The position numbers and the translations under genes were made by a program. Below are positions 38,331-51,483 of a DNA stretch of 64,000 nucleotides, piece by piece. The DNA is from Ficedula albicollis (Eukaryota; Chordata; Aves; Passeriformes; Muscicapidae). The notes beneath the pieces are model-generated. The model saw only the letters and a list, made by a program, of their open reading frames with translations. It was not told the DNA's origin and searched no databases. Position 1 is the first letter of the stretch. Every line of letters starts with the position of its first letter. Location of the stretch: positions 12,712,567 to 12,776,566 of the forward strand of contig NC_021681.1 in NCBI RefSeq assembly GCF_000247815.1, read 5' to 3'.

Positions 38331-41300
38331 CCAAATGTTTTACTGCATAACTCGTTGTTTGTAGGCTGAGCCTTCACTGCTGACTGATAAAAAGCTGATA
38401 AAAGTGGGTTCCACCTCCACGACATTGCATTCTCTAAAGTTATTAAAACCTTGAAAATCTTAAGAGTGAGAGAAAGTAAGACAGAAGTAGCGAAATAAGT
38501 GCATCTCCTGCACTTTTAAGCTACAAAATATAAATATCACCAAAGATTACTTCCAGAAAGATACATCCTTCAGAAGCCAATTGGAAGAAAACTGCACGCA
38601 GCAAACTTGATGCAACTCATCTTCCAGAGTCAGAATAGTTATAGATAAAACATCTCTCTCAAAAATTAAAGGGGTGAAAATTCTGCTAAGAGTGTTCCTA
38701 GAGAAATCAACACACCCCCTTTGCTCTATAAAGCATGTGTGTGACCACTCAGCAGCCTCACTGCTGAAGCCAGCCTATAACTAATTCACCAATGTCTTTG
38801 AGCTTGTGGCACCTCAGATACAAACACTGCTGTGGAACGAGCTACAAATCCTCCTGCAGCAAAAATGGGGCTGGCTCCCAGTAATGTCCCACAGGCTCTT
38901 CCAGAAAAGCAGATCTGTGAGGGCTGGAGCCTTGCTCTGCCATGCAGTGTGGTACAGAGCACAGGGTGGCCCCAGCTTCCCAGCCCTGTGTTTGTGAGTA
39001 ATGCAGGGTACACTGACAGAGACAGGAATGGACTCTGCTGCCACTGGTGCCAAAGGATGAGCACCACCATGCCAAAACTCCACCTGTGTGTTGTGGCTGC
39101 CTTAGGGAAGTTTCCATCCCCTTTCTGAGCCCTCTATAGAGCAAAAAACACTGCTGTATATTTGTGTCAGGAAAGGAAGGAACACAGCATATTTCCCATT
39201 CTTACACACCCATAGAGACCACTTCACATCTAAACCAGGTTTATTAAATAAAACCATAAAGACATCTGAAAGTTGGGTCAAAATGCTAAAAAGCTTGTAC
39301 AGCCAAAAAAGCCTAGGCAGTCACTGTAAGTGAAGCCCATCCTCATGGCTCTGTGGTGACAATTTTGACAAGTTCATTCAGATTGGGTTTTTTACTGCAG
39401 CATCCCACATCTTTCAGCTCTCTGGACTGTTTGCACAAGCTTTGCAGACATAGAACCTGAACAGTACCCACCAAAAGCAAATATATGTTCTTAAAGCAGA
39501 AGCTACATTCTCTGCCTCCAGAACAAACTTTACTATTTGCAGATATTTGTGATAATTTTGCAGTCATATTTACATTCACGTAGTCAGAAGTCAAAAAATA
39601 TATAAAAGATGACAGTCAAACACAACACATAATTTATCCTCTTGATTGAATACAATGAAGGACCAGATGTTGAAAACTTGAAAATGCCATTTGATATTTC
39701 ACTCCTTTGTGCAGCATGTGTTCTCTACTGAGTAAAATTCATTGTGGAGGGGAATAGTTTTTTCCTTGAGGACAAGTACTCAGATGCAGATACCTTTTCT
39801 TTCTTGTGACAGTGACAGCTCCTCAAACACCCTGATTGCATTTTCTTTGAATAGATGTAGTTTGTACATACTCCCATGACACGACATAAACCAGGCCTGC
39901 CAGTGACAGTTGCTGCTATCGTGGGTAGCTTGAGACTAAATTGCAGCACGAAGATAACCACTAGTCTTATCTGTAGGTCAGACATGGAAGAAGGAATGAC
40001 ATGGGCTTTGAATATGTGGCCTAGCTTGATCACATTAATGTCACCTTTAGGATCATCTTTAAAGCCATAACTCTCTAATAACCAGAAAATTTCTATTTTA
40101 CTGATTCACGTGCTTTAAAGCGATGCAGTGTTCACAGTGTCCACTTACACACATCTGTACACACAGATCAGCCCAAGTGAAGCAGAAACAAGGCACATGC
40201 AGAATTCCATGGGTTCATAGATCTGTTCATGCATGTGTACAAATAGTCTAGATTGCACAGAAATGATTTTAAAGAAAATGTACATTTTAGTATCAAACTG
40301 TTTTGAATCAACAAAACTGAAATGACTTGTTATCCCTCAACAAAGTGCTTGGCATGAAGAGCGGTTGTAGAAAGCCATGTTGATAATTAATTTAGTGTCT
40401 GATAAAAGTGAAAGTATGGATAATTGTATTCATTGAAAACTCAACAAGAACCAAGCTAAAATATTTTTTTGCTTTTCAACTAACCTTAACATTCAGGTCA
40501 CACATAAAACTAAAAAGGGTTTGTATATATGCATGGGTGCATACCATTACTTGAAATGTTATTGCTATGAGGAGAAATTATCTATTACTACAGAAAATAA
40601 ATCTCATTACCTTGTCAAAGCCTTTCAACTGAATGTTTCTACCTTGTAACTTCACTTCAAATGACTATGTGGAAGAAGAAATAACATTCATCTCTAAAAT
40701 CCCAAGACATCAGTATGCCACACAAATTTTAATAATACTAAAGTGATCTGTCCTTTTCCCTTTTAAATCACAGCATTGAAAAGTATTGCCAGATGAGTAT
40801 TAAAGAGGTTTGCATGCACATGCTATTTTTTCCATTTGGTTTTGTTTAACACATGTCAGTGTCTTTAAAAGGCAGAGAAAGCAGTGCTCAGGAATAGCTG
40901 GCCCGTGGGACTGGAAAGGTGATCTGAAGGTTTGCCCTGCTGGGTCACTTGCTGTGTATCCGGCTTGTGCCTCTGGCTGACAGTAAATTAAAGTTACTGC
41001 CATTTGGCAGGTGTGCAGCAGCCTATGTAAAATGAGTTGGTGTGTCAAGCACTGCTGGTGGTGGGCAGGTGTCTGCACACCCAGGGCCGGGCTGCCCTCA
41101 GCAGAGGGCTCAGGAACGGCCCAGACACAGGGCACAGGCTGCACTTTCCCTCTTACAGGTGGTCCATCCATTTCACGGTCAGAGCACGTGGGCAGGATCA
41201 CAGAGGAAAGCTCAGCACTTCACTCCATGTGTGGCACTCCTAAACCAGCACCTCCACTTTCCCTGGCAGCAGCTGGCTGTGTGACATCAGTTAAGACTTT

Positions 41301-42574
41301 AGCATCCAAATTAAAAATAAAAAAAAAAATCATTGGGCCATAATGTAAATATTACACATCATCCTAATTATCTTAACATAGAAATAAGTTTAAAAAGCTA
41401 GATTGGTGGTCAGTTGTGAGAGACCATCATGCCTGGTTTCTTTCAGTACTGGCATGGCAAACAGCTCTGCACTGTAAGGAGCCCAGAGACAGCTTTTTAC
41501 ATGCTCCCTGTGGGAAGCTGGATGCCTTCAAAGAGTCAGAAGGGAAAAACGTGGGAGGCATTCTGGCTCTGCTTCCCTCTCTGCTGTGGCCAGCAGCACC
41601 AGGAGGATTTGGTTGTAAGAAAGGGAAAGTAGTCCCAAAGTGTTCAGGTGAAACACTGCACAAAAGATCAGTTAGAAAAAGGAAAACTGTTGACTTCTTC
41701 AAATTCCCGGAAATCTACACCTGATCTTGTAACACCCTTGGAGAAATAAGTGATGTTTCCTCACTTAAAACAATTTGCTTTATCCCCATTTATTTTTATT
41801 AGAAATATAAGAGAGTATTTACCTAAATGTAAGACCCAGGGGATGTGAAATCACCACAAAATAAGACATTTTCTACAAACTCAGTACTGATATTATGAAA
41901 ATACTGTGAGAGAAATCCAGAGAAGTAAATATGGGTAATGATAGCACTTTTAGGTGCATGAGAAAATAAAGATTAAAAAAGGGAATCAAACTAATGCTTC
42001 AGAAAAAATCTAATGCAAACTAGAAAACAACAGTATTTCACAATGGGTGGGTCACAAGTGCTTATTGAGATAGAGTCTAGAAAGGACAGAAAACATTGGC
42101 ATAGAAATTGCTTTCATTAAATGGTCCAAAAGTAGGGAAAAAATAATACCTGCTTTATGCCAAAACAACATGTCTTTTTTGAGTTGAGGTGTTTTGTTCC
42201 AAGATTATTCTTATATTTGTGAGGCTTTTCACCTTCCTTTGATTTAATTTAGTTTATAATAATCAATGACAACAACTACATTAGGAGTCAAATTAAGCAA
42301 AGATCCAAATCAGCCTTGAGCAGTCAGAATTTAAGGAGCTTTCTCTCACCTTTGTCTGAAACATGTCTGCCTCGCTCAAAATAATTGCCTGATTATTTAG
42401 TAAGTAATAAGTAAGTTCTGATAGATAAGTCACATGTTCACATACATGTCATTTCTAGAAAATTACAGGTGCAACACTACAGAGGATTACAGAGGTTCAT
42501 TTGTCTTGTCCACTGTGTCAATGCCTATTTTTTTTTAATTATAGTCTTGCTAGAATTTCTAAACATATCTCTTG

Positions 42575-42712
42575 CTTTTCCAGCTTGTGCTTTCTTGAAA
42601 GTATCTCCTTCCTGCATTTTTATGCTTTCACTCTTTTGTGGCACTTTTCCAGCTTGTGCTTTCTTGAAAGTATCTTCTTCCTGCATTTTTATGCTTTCGC
42701 TCTTTTGTGGCG
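42575..42712. repeat. Tandem duplication, two 69-bp copies
   Basis: The unit starting CTTTTCCAGCTTGTGCTTTC at 42,575 recurs at 42,644. Three differences are visible (C/T, A/G and the final A/G), all transitions. Since 69 is divisible by three, the surrounding frames stay open through both copies, which makes a spurious repeat-containing open frame of 85-98 codons; that frame shows no sign of being a gene. Confidence 0.95.
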
Positions 42713-43530
42713 TGCAAGGGAGCTAAGCAAGGTCAATTGCTGTGTTGAGAGCTTCAACAATCTTTCTCTCCAAAGCAGCATCTTTCTTAAACTCTGATCT
42801 TTACTGTTCCACGACTCAGTTGCCATTGAGCACTACAAGAAGAATTAGGTAATCGTATCTAATTGTGTTCTTCTTGACTGTTGTTTAAACAAGGAAAGCC
42901 TTTCAGTTGTTGTGGAAAGTATTAAAAGCAGACCTTTGCTGACCTTCTCGAGCCATTGGGGAAAACTTGACATTACACAGAAGCTTACTCAAACAAGCTA
43001 TAATTAAATTGAGAGTGGAGTGACACCACTTACAAGAGAAAACAAAGTATAGCCATTTAATCCAAAAATTACTTAAGGACTCCTGGGAGCGCAAAAGTTT
43101 ATCTCTACTAAAATAATTATGTTTTGCCATTAGATGAAGAGAGGATACAAATGGAATATGCATGTTCTTTTCAACATCACTACCCTTTGCTGCTCCACCA
43201 AAACTGGAAGGGGCAATGGAAAGACCTTTCAAACTAATGTTTTGCATTCAATTAGGTAGAAGCATCTGCTTTGCCTTTAAATAATCTGCCAATCATTCAC
43301 AAGGTAAAGGACAAATTCTGACTTCTGCCTCCTACCCAAAAGGCCCAAGGACTGACAAATATAGAGCTTTGGCCTTCTGATGTTTAGGATACCTGTGCTT
43401 TACCTCTGGCTTCCCACATCTCTTCTCTATCCCCTTCTTTGCCCATTTCTCCCACTATCTTACTTTCACTTTTCACAGTAAATATTTGTTGCTGGTTTTC
43501 ATCTGGAGTTAAAATGTACATTGCATAAAA
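42713..43530. other. Gene-free AT-rich DNA
   Basis: Nothing supportable was seen between the two duplications; a 114-codon minus-strand frame at 42,903-43,247 has no recognisable similarity. Confidence 0.6.
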
Positions 43531-43690
43531 ACGCAGGATATGTGTCAAAAATAAGAACAGTGTCAAAGTTAGGTCAGTTCTTTCTAAAATATTAAGCATC
43601 TATGATTTTAACGCAGGATATGTGTCAAAAATAAGAACAGTTTCAAAGTTAGGTCAGTTCTGTCTAAAATATTAAGCATCTATGATTTCA
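43531..43690. repeat. Tandem duplication, two 80-bp copies
   Basis: The unit starting ACGCAGGATATGTGTCAAAA at 43,531 is repeated directly at 43,611. Three differences are visible (G/T, T/G, T/C). There is no spacer. Confidence 0.96.
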
Positions 43691-44912
43691 TGAAGGTTAT
43701 TTAGAAAATGCCTTGCACTCACTTCCTTTTACACAATTCCCACTTTAATATTCTCAAAACTCAAATATAAAATTGTTCCTAAAATACATACTGCAATCTG
43801 TGTACCTATTCTAGCTCTCTCTGAAATATTAAATGAGGTATTTCTTGGAAAGGAACAGGAATCAAAAATATCACACAGCCAAAATCATCCCACTCAGTTA
43901 CAGATTCAATCACATCAACTTCTCAGGTGGTTTCACTGGACAGACAGAATCCCTCCACTCAGGGCAGCAGGAGCCAGCCATTCTACCCAACTGTCCCCCT
44001 CTTCTTTTACATCCTTCTCATGCTTTCTGCTTTGCCAGTCATGCCAGCTCTCATGCCTTTCATCTCCTCCCCAAAGCCCTCCTTCTGTGAATCTTCGTGT
44101 ATGAACATTATTTCAAATATACCTGGCTTCAACATATTTAAGTTATTCCTAGAAAAACTAACTACTCCATCATTATCCATTAAATTCTAGCATGCAGTCT
44201 TAAAATATTTTTAATCATCTACTCCTTTTCTCTAAATATTCATCCCCAAGCAACCTCCAGAAACAGCAACTAAAAAGAGTCTGATGTGTATTTAATCAAT
44301 GAGAATATATAAACTCCAGTTATTAAGGATTATTTTAATGCTCATGCACACAATTTGACTTATACCTCTTTTCAATTATTTTTCTAATACATGTCCCAAA
44401 CACCACTGTCATTCATTGACATTTGGACTGTGAGTAGAGGAATCTCTTCCCTGTTAAGTCAGGGAGGTAATTTCATGTACTTAGCACTAAGCAATTAATA
44501 ACAAAACCCCATTTGCTGAATATCTACAGGTCAATAGCCAAAGTTATTTCTTCTGTTCATACCTGTTTCTGTATTTTGCAGCCACCCCTAAGCTCATCAT
44601 GTTTTTGGGAAAGTAAGAAAAACTAGAGGGACACCAAAAGCAGCAAGGTGATTTGTGAAAAGTTATAAATTTTGTAGTAGTGCCCCTGCCATGACTCTTC
44701 TACCATCCCTGTAAATATCCTTTTGAATGGTATCCATCCACACATTCATCCATAGGTGCCTGAATTCGTATAAAAAATTATCCCCTAATTTACATCCTAT
44801 TTTTCCTCCAGTCTCTAGAAAAATGTAAGATCTTTCAGATGACAATGAAGAACAAGGGTTTTTTTGTTTTCTCCTTACAATAACTTGTCTCCCTCAAATG
44901 TCTCTTTAAAAA
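43691..44912. other. Gene-free AT-rich DNA up to the assembly gap
   Basis: No exon, RNA gene or transposon seen. Short frames near 43,830-44,190 overlap each other in different phases and look like chance. Confidence 0.6.
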
Positions 44913-44946
44913 NNNNNNNNNNNNNNNNNNNNNNNNNNNNNNNNNN
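44913..44946. other. Assembly gap (34 N)
   Basis: Thirty-four unknown bases, the only N run in the window. The 14 bases before it (TGTCTCTTTAAAAA, 44,899-44,912) are identical to the 14 bases after it (44,947-44,960). This suggests either that the two contig ends overlap and the gap is spurious, or that a tandem duplication here was left unresolved. Confidence 0.99.
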
Positions 44947-44960
44947 TGTCTCTTTAAAAA

Positions 44961-47900
44961 AGACCAAAAAGTCAATTCAGCTAACTTAATTATCAAAATT
45001 GAATTTTTTTAATTCCACTTTAAAACTACTGTTTGCAAGAATGAAGTATTTTAAAAGGCAATGAAAGAAGATAGATTGATTTTGAGGAGAGAAAACTGGT
45101 TTCTTTTCATCCAAATTTTTTTGCATTGTTGGAAAGATTTTGCAGTTACATTCAAACAAAACAGTTCGGAAGAAAATAATTTTAATTTTTAAAAGATATA
45201 ATGACAGAGTACGAAATACTTTCAAATGCTTGCAAACCAAACAACAAGAGAATGGAATTATTTTAGTGCATCCAAAACAATCTTTTCTGTCTCACACCAA
45301 AAAATTACACAGTAACCTAGAAAAATCAATAAAAAATCATTTTATGGGGGATCTGTTAGTGGGTGATCCTGTAATGTTATCTTTTTGATTCACAGTAAGA
45401 GCAGAGGGCTAGAGGTAACTTCTCCCCAGAATTATTCTGCTAGTGAACTGGATGAAAGAATTTTCATTAGAATGAAAAATATTCAATGCAATAGAAGAGA
45501 GATCCTGAAACTACTTGTGTTGTTGAAAAATTCTCTCTCTCAGGATTAGAACATTCACAGGTTTTCATTAGATTCAGGGGAAAAAAGCTGGTAAAGATGA
45601 TGAGGAAAGTCAGATAACACATAATACATGACCCTTGCATAAACCAGAGGCTGCCAACAGAGCTCACTGGAGATGCAGAACAGGACTTCAGGCAGAAGAG
45701 AATTGAATCCAGCTTTTCTGTATTCCAGGAGAATGTCCAGACCTGCCGTCTTCATAGCCAACTCTGTCACTTATCCAAGTCCTCTCTCTATTCTCTCCCA
45801 AGTTAGATTAATTTCTGTTCTTGGGAGCAAAGACTGGCTCTACAGCAGAACAATTGAATTGAGGTTCCTCCATTGAATAGTGGATTGTTTAGGACATAAA
45901 CCAGACTAGACACTATCCCAGTGGTTAGACATTCTGGCCTCTGATAATCAAGCTGGGAAAGACTTGAATGTTGTTATCCCACATCCTGACTGAAATTCTG
46001 GAGAAGTAAGTCTGCCTTAGGTTTTTCATGATTTCTGCAGCACTTTATGTCCATGTGGTGCAAAAAATTTTGAAACCTCAAAATTATTTATGATGCCTGC
46101 AAATTTATTTCATTTGAGATTTCAGTTCTGTCACAGTGTCATGAGAGCTCTGGAAGTATCTGTAAAGATACAGAGCTGTAGAAGCAATTCACAAATATAC
46201 TTTCATTGTGCTCTCAAAATCTTACAGAATTAACTGGTTTTGTACTTTGGTGTGGAAATGAGAGGAAAGCTTTTAAGAGATCTAACCTTTACTAAGCTCA
46301 GATGGAATCTACTTTCAGAACTAAACTAAGATGCCATTGCCTGAAGAAAGCCAAATTCATTTCCTGATAAACACATTTTAAAGTCTTAAATTTGCTTTTA
46401 TCCAAAACAATGCAAAAAGCATTTTACTCTCTCTCCTTTCCTGTAATGAAAGATTGCTCAGCACATTAGAGAAAAGTGCCATAAACATATTCCCTGTCTT
46501 ATTCCTTTGATTATTTTATTCCCTAAAAAGCCCCCAAATACTTAGTTCTCAGTTTAGTAATTTCTTTAATAATTTAAAAAAGCATTTATAAGAAATAAAA
46601 CAACTAAACAAATCATAAATGACAAATAAGCCTATCTGACACCTATCTGTGAACTAGAAGTGAAGAAAAAAAATCCTTGCTTCTAAACCACAGATTATTA
46701 TGTAGATATTTTGTTTGTTGTTTGTTTTATAAAAACCTGAGAAATGAAAATTTTATGTGCCGCCTTTGTGTAGAGAAAGAGAATTAAAGATCACAGTAAA
46801 TGCCTCACTCAATATTTCTGCCTACAGTCAAATTAAGAAAGCAGTTGTGAAGCAGTAAAAGTTGTGGCACAGCTGCCCTTTGCTGTTTTGCTTCATTCCA
46901 GAAATCTTGAGAAAACAGGGTAACCTTCAGTCCAGTATCAATTATAGCCAAAAGGAAAGAGGAAACCCAAATCGGGGAATGGGTAAAAACAAAGACCTCT
47001 GCCATGCATTTTCCCTTCACAATGCCCAGCTCTCAGACACCACCTGATGGGTCAAGATGAGTCGATGCAGAGGAGCATTAGCTGCAGGAGAACAAGGACA
47101 CACAGGTGTGTTGTCCACCAGAGGGATTTTCCTCACTTGCAGGGATTTCCTACTGGGTTTTTGGGAACGTTTTATCTCAGCAAACAGCCCCCTGGGGACA
47201 TGCACAGAACAGGCCCCCAGTGACTGTCACCTGCCCCAGCAGGAGTGGCCACATTTCCCTGCTCAGGTGGCCCACGGCACCTACAGGTTGCATTCACCAG
47301 GGACTGAGCCCAAACTGTCAGAGCTGCCAACCAAAAGCTAATTCCCCATATATTGTGGGTTTGGCTGGGGTACAGTCATGTTTTCCCACAGTAGCTGGTA
47401 TGGTTCTGTGTCTTGGATTTGTGCTGGAAATGGCACTGATAATTCAGGGATGTTTCAGTTATTGCTGAGCAGTGATTATACAGAGCCAAGGCCTTTTCTG
47501 CCCCACACCCACCAGCCAGGGGAATGGGGCTGCACAAGGAGCTGGGAGGGGACACAGCCAGGACAGCTGACCCCAGCTGATCCAAGGGCTATTCCATCCA
47601 TATGGCATCCTAAACAGCACGTGCAGCTGGGGGCAGGAGAAGGAAGGGAAGGACATTTGTAGTTACGGCATTTGTCCTCCCAAGTCACTGGTACTTGTGA
47701 TGGAGCCCTGCTGTTCAAATGCTCTCTGGGAAACCAAACCCTCCATGTTTCTGATAAGAATTAGTTTGTTAGGGAAAATGCCCAAACGTTTCTGTCATTT
47801 ATATTGATTCCTCCATTTACATTTATTTCCCCTTCTCTAGTATACTGAAAGGGAAAAGTAAAATGACATTTGTCTTTCTATTTGTGATATATTGGAGCTG

Positions 47901-48990
47901 AATGGTGGCCAGCTTCCTACTGAGTCACTGAACAAATACTTCCGTATTTCCAATAACTTCAGGTTTTTTAAAAAATTACATCAATTAATTTATTAAACCT
48001 CTGTATTTTTCTCTTATATTGTAAAAGATAGTTACATGGCATGAAATAATATCTTGCCAAAATTATAATGTATAATAAAAACCATTGTACAGTCTTACTG
48101 TCCAAAGTTAATTTAAATATATTCCTAAAATCTGGTTATTTTGTGTGAAATATTGTGACCTTCCATTTAACAGTGGTGCCAAAACAGTTGTTCTCCATTG
48201 TGTAAGGAAAATTACTACATGTCTCCATGTAACTCGACTCACACCGCTCTAAATATTTGATACAATAGTTTACACTTTGGGGTTTAACATTAGTTTTAAA
48301 TTCCCTAAACTAATAAGTGAATCTTTTAAACTCACAAAACAAAACAGCCACTCAAGTGGAAAACATCTTAAAAGCTCTCTGAAGTTGGGAATAAAGCTTT
48401 ATTAAATACAACTGTTCTGACATGATGGATGTACTTACTGTAACACCTGTGGGTTTACACTATTACTGCTCTCTTGAACAATTCCCTGAGTGGAAATATA
48501 TAATTTAGGACACCCAGGTTTCTCAAAATACACCATCTTAAAAGTTTGTCAGTGTCTCTCAGCTCTAGCTAAGTTTTTGGTGGGAAACATCTCTGCCTGT
48601 GTTTAACAAAACCAACGTAATTTAATTTAAAAGGGTCATTGAATAGCTCATATAAATATAGTGAAGGCAAAGATTAGTGTCTGGAAAATTCTGTTTCTGA
48701 CATATCAGTGCCATTAACAAACTGAACCAAGAGGCTTGGTGGGGAATGGCAGGGAGGGCTGAACAATCTCCTGATAAGTTTGAGTTCAGTCTCTTCAGTT
48801 CATGCATGGCCCCCATTAGTGCATCAGAAAAGTTTGCCAGAAGAAAGCTTTGATTAGGGACGTATCAAAGAAAAATATGTTCAGGCAGATAATTTTCTCA
48901 AAGTAAAACAAAATTTCATTCACATACATGTTGTTTAGCTGTAAGAGGAGTTAATCCACAAGAAAAATACCAAATTTTGCATTCAGGAAA
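44961..48990. other. Gene-free DNA; GC-richer patch at 47,060-47,720
   Basis: AT-rich at both ends. The GC-richer patch holds several mutually overlapping frames of 62-120 codons on both strands, none resembling a known protein and none flanked by convincing splice context. No RNA gene or mobile element was recognised. Confidence 0.6.
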
Positions 48991-49129
48991 AATAGAAACC
49001 ATCACGGCCTAGACAATACTGAATACAAGAGCAAATTCATTCTTGGTTGTGAACAGAATAGAAACCATCACGGCCTAGACAATACTGCATGCTGAATACA
49101 AGAGCAAATTCATTCTTTGTTGTGAACGG
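48991..49129. repeat. Tandem duplication, 66-bp and 73-bp copies
   Basis: The unit starting AATAGAAACCATCACGGCCT at 48,991 recurs at 49,057. The second copy has a 7-base insertion that creates a GCATGC palindrome and two substitutions (G/T, A/G). It is the first of three separate duplications within about 770 bases. Confidence 0.94.
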
Positions 49130-49301
49130 TCTGCTCAGTTACAGTTAAAATAACCTGTAGCTGCTTTATGCAAGCAGAAATCTTCCTTTTAAATATCAGG
49201 AATCCATGCTCAGTGACAGCATGAAATTTTCCTGGTAACTTCAGTCAGCTTTGACTTGGGTTCTAAACAAGAATTGCCATGGTAGAGCATATTTTTTCAA
49301 A

Positions 49302-49477
49302 GTTGCCCCTTCTGTGACATTACCTCTAATGTTTCAATCTTTACCAAGGTAAAGGTAGAAGAGTATCTGAAAAATCAAAGGTGATACATGTTGCCCCTTC
49401 TGTGACATTACCTCTAATGTTTCAATCTTTACCAAGGTAAAGGTAGAAGAGTATCTGAAAAATCTAAGGTGATACAT
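49302..49477. repeat. Tandem duplication, two 88-bp copies
   Basis: The unit starting GTTGCCCCTTCTGTGACATT at 49,302 recurs at 49,390. A single A/T difference near the end separates the copies, and there is no spacer. Confidence 0.97.
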
Positions 49478-49493
49478 AAGAAATGGATACATA

Positions 49494-49508
49494 GATGGAT
49501 GGATGGAT
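49494..49508. repeat. Short GATG microsatellite
   Basis: Almost four GATG units in a row, immediately right of the 88-bp duplication. Confidence 0.8.
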
Positions 49509-49692
49509 AAATATGAAATCATGTTCTTGTCTTTCAGACGCTGTTCTTTACAGCTCTGTTTTTCAACAACAAAAAAAAGGATATTTTCAGAAGCATTTGC
49601 AGAACATAAGGATATAGGGGGTTTCCTACACAGTATAAATCCCTGTGCTCCCTTCCAGAGCACACTCCTACCTATTCCCACTAGTTTTGCAT

Positions 49693-49756
49693 GGTAATGA
49701 ACAAAGTAGCTTTTCTTTTGGTTTGGTAATGAACAAAGTAGCTCTTTTTTTGGTTT
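49693..49756. repeat. Tandem duplication, two 32-bp copies
   Basis: GGTAATGAACAAAGTAGCT plus a T-rich tail is repeated exactly end to end at 49,693 and 49,725, with two C/T differences in the T-rich part. It is the shortest member of the set. Confidence 0.93.
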
Positions 49757-51349
49757 TACATGAAAGAGAAAATAATAATTTTGTATTTTGCATATTTATT
49801 CATTCCTTCTACATTTCTGTCTCTAGTTTCCCTAAAAATGGAAACTGAAGATATACTACTTCCTCTTTTAGTCCTGAAACATTTTTATATTGTTGTAGTA
49901 TTATATTGTTTTTATTCTATATGTAAAAAAGTAAATTCAAGTCTACTCTAAAAAGCAGCAGGAGAAGGAAAATAGTTCACATGAGCAAGTCATAAAAAAG
50001 TGTTTTTCATGGTTAAAATAAAACTTTTTTCCATGACCATGTATTTCCTATTTCAACATACTGTGGCCCAAATAAAGAACAAGCAGCAAGACCTGGAACA
50101 TAAGAATTTTAGGCATGAGCATTTCTTTTGCTTCCCTTGCAATGTAAAGGTGCCTTAATTTTAAAAAACCTCCCAAGTGCTTCTCAGTCTTTTTAAAGAA
50201 AAAAATTCATTCTGCAGAGCTTGTTAAACATAATCTGCAGCACACCAGAGGTGAGGCTTGCCAGGCTGTGACAGGCATTAGAAAACAATAGGTATTGTCT
50301 CCTGTGAGAACAGAGGGTGAGCTCTCCTGTCCTTCGTGTGACACAACCTGCAGTCACCAGCACCTCACAGGAGCTGTTACTAATTGTTCCTTATCCATAA
50401 CTGTCTTTTGGGAGCTAGGATCAAAGACTGGACCAAACGCTGTTCTCACAGATGAGGGACTGCAAGGCTCGCTCCAGCTCTCAAGCCTCAAAGCAGCTGT
50501 GGGGTGAGGATGTTAACTTTGGGCCAGCAGCACGAGGGCTGCCAAGTCACCAGGGCTCGTCAATGCCTCCTTCTGCCTTTCTTCTTTTAGCCAGCCCTTG
50601 TTAGGAGGGCTGTGGGTTATCAGGGATCCTGAGCTGACTGGAATGCACCATGCACTTGCATTTTAGCTGCTTTTAGGAAGAATGCTTTTTCTGACATTTT
50701 TTCTTTGCTGTCAGAAGTGTCCTTGTGGAACCTTTTTTCCTCTTTCCTTTCCCTCCTTTCAGAAGCATCTCCAAACACCATCTAGCACCTGCAGTGGTAG
50801 GTAGCACTCGGTGTTTGTGCTGGTGCTGTGCATTTCATCCACAGTCACTGTCAAAACAACTCAGGATGGTGAGAAAGAGGTGTCTGTGCCAGAGCCCTCT
50901 GCCTCTCCTCTCCCTGCTCCCTTGCCCACAGAGAAGGGAAGCATGCCCAAGGAGAAGGCACTTGGGCTCTCAGAGTAATCCTGGGACCGTGTAAGGGCTG
51001 CAAAGAGGGACCTCCCTTGTGCAGGACAGATTGTGGAAGTATGCTTGCCTTAAATGAACAAGTGGGATTCTCAGAGATGTTAAGTTAACACACGTGCAGC
51101 CTGGTTAAACCACACTCTTAAATCTTGTCAGTCTTTCTTCACCATCTGTGACAAGGTTTTTCTCTTTGAAACTATTAAGTTGACCTTTTGTGCTTGCATG
51201 TATTTCCTCTGTTGGGTGTTCAGACTCATCGTCCTACCGTGTCACTGCTTTCCTGAGGAGGACTCTGGTGTATAAATAGCCAAGCTCAAAAGAAGATTCT
51301 TCTGATCTCTATCACAATTTGTCTTCTTTGTTTGTGTGAGGAGACAGTA
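49757..51349. other. Gene-free DNA with GC-richer patches
   Basis: AT-rich until about 50,290, then GC-richer at 50,300-50,560 and 50,780-51,000. Frames of 70 and 89 codons in these patches show no recognisable similarity. No RNA gene or mobile element seen. Confidence 0.6.
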
Positions 51350-51483
51350 ACTTATAAATTTTCTCCTCAGAACTTAACAGAGTTGAAATACTGAGCTATG
51401 TTCTTTAATGATTTCTACTTATAAATTTTCTCCTCAGAACTTAACAGAGCTGAAGTACTGAGCTATGTTCTTTAATGATTTCT
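51350..51483. repeat. Tandem duplication, two 67-bp copies
   Basis: The unit starting ACTTATAAATTTTCTCCTCA at 51,350 recurs at 51,417 with two transitions (T/C, A/G) and no spacer. Confidence 0.96.

Larger units (their letters stand above)
35973..42574. other. Gene-free DNA with several GC-richer patches
   Basis: No exon or mobile element is supported. GC-richer patches lie at about 37,930-38,330 (CpG-dense, separate entry), 38,800-39,130, 40,910-41,290 and 41,520-41,640. Each produces several overlapping open frames on both strands, the longest 151 codons, none resembling a known protein. An A11 run lies at 41,319. The rest is AT-rich. Confidence 0.6.

Noticed and set aside
37879..38334. 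151-codon minus-strand frame
   Set aside because: No known similarity, and it spans a CpG-dense hairpin region with open frames on the other strand.
50725..50994. 89-codon plus-strand frame
   Set aside because: Low-complexity Ser/Leu/Pro-rich translation with no domain and no splice context; composition effect.
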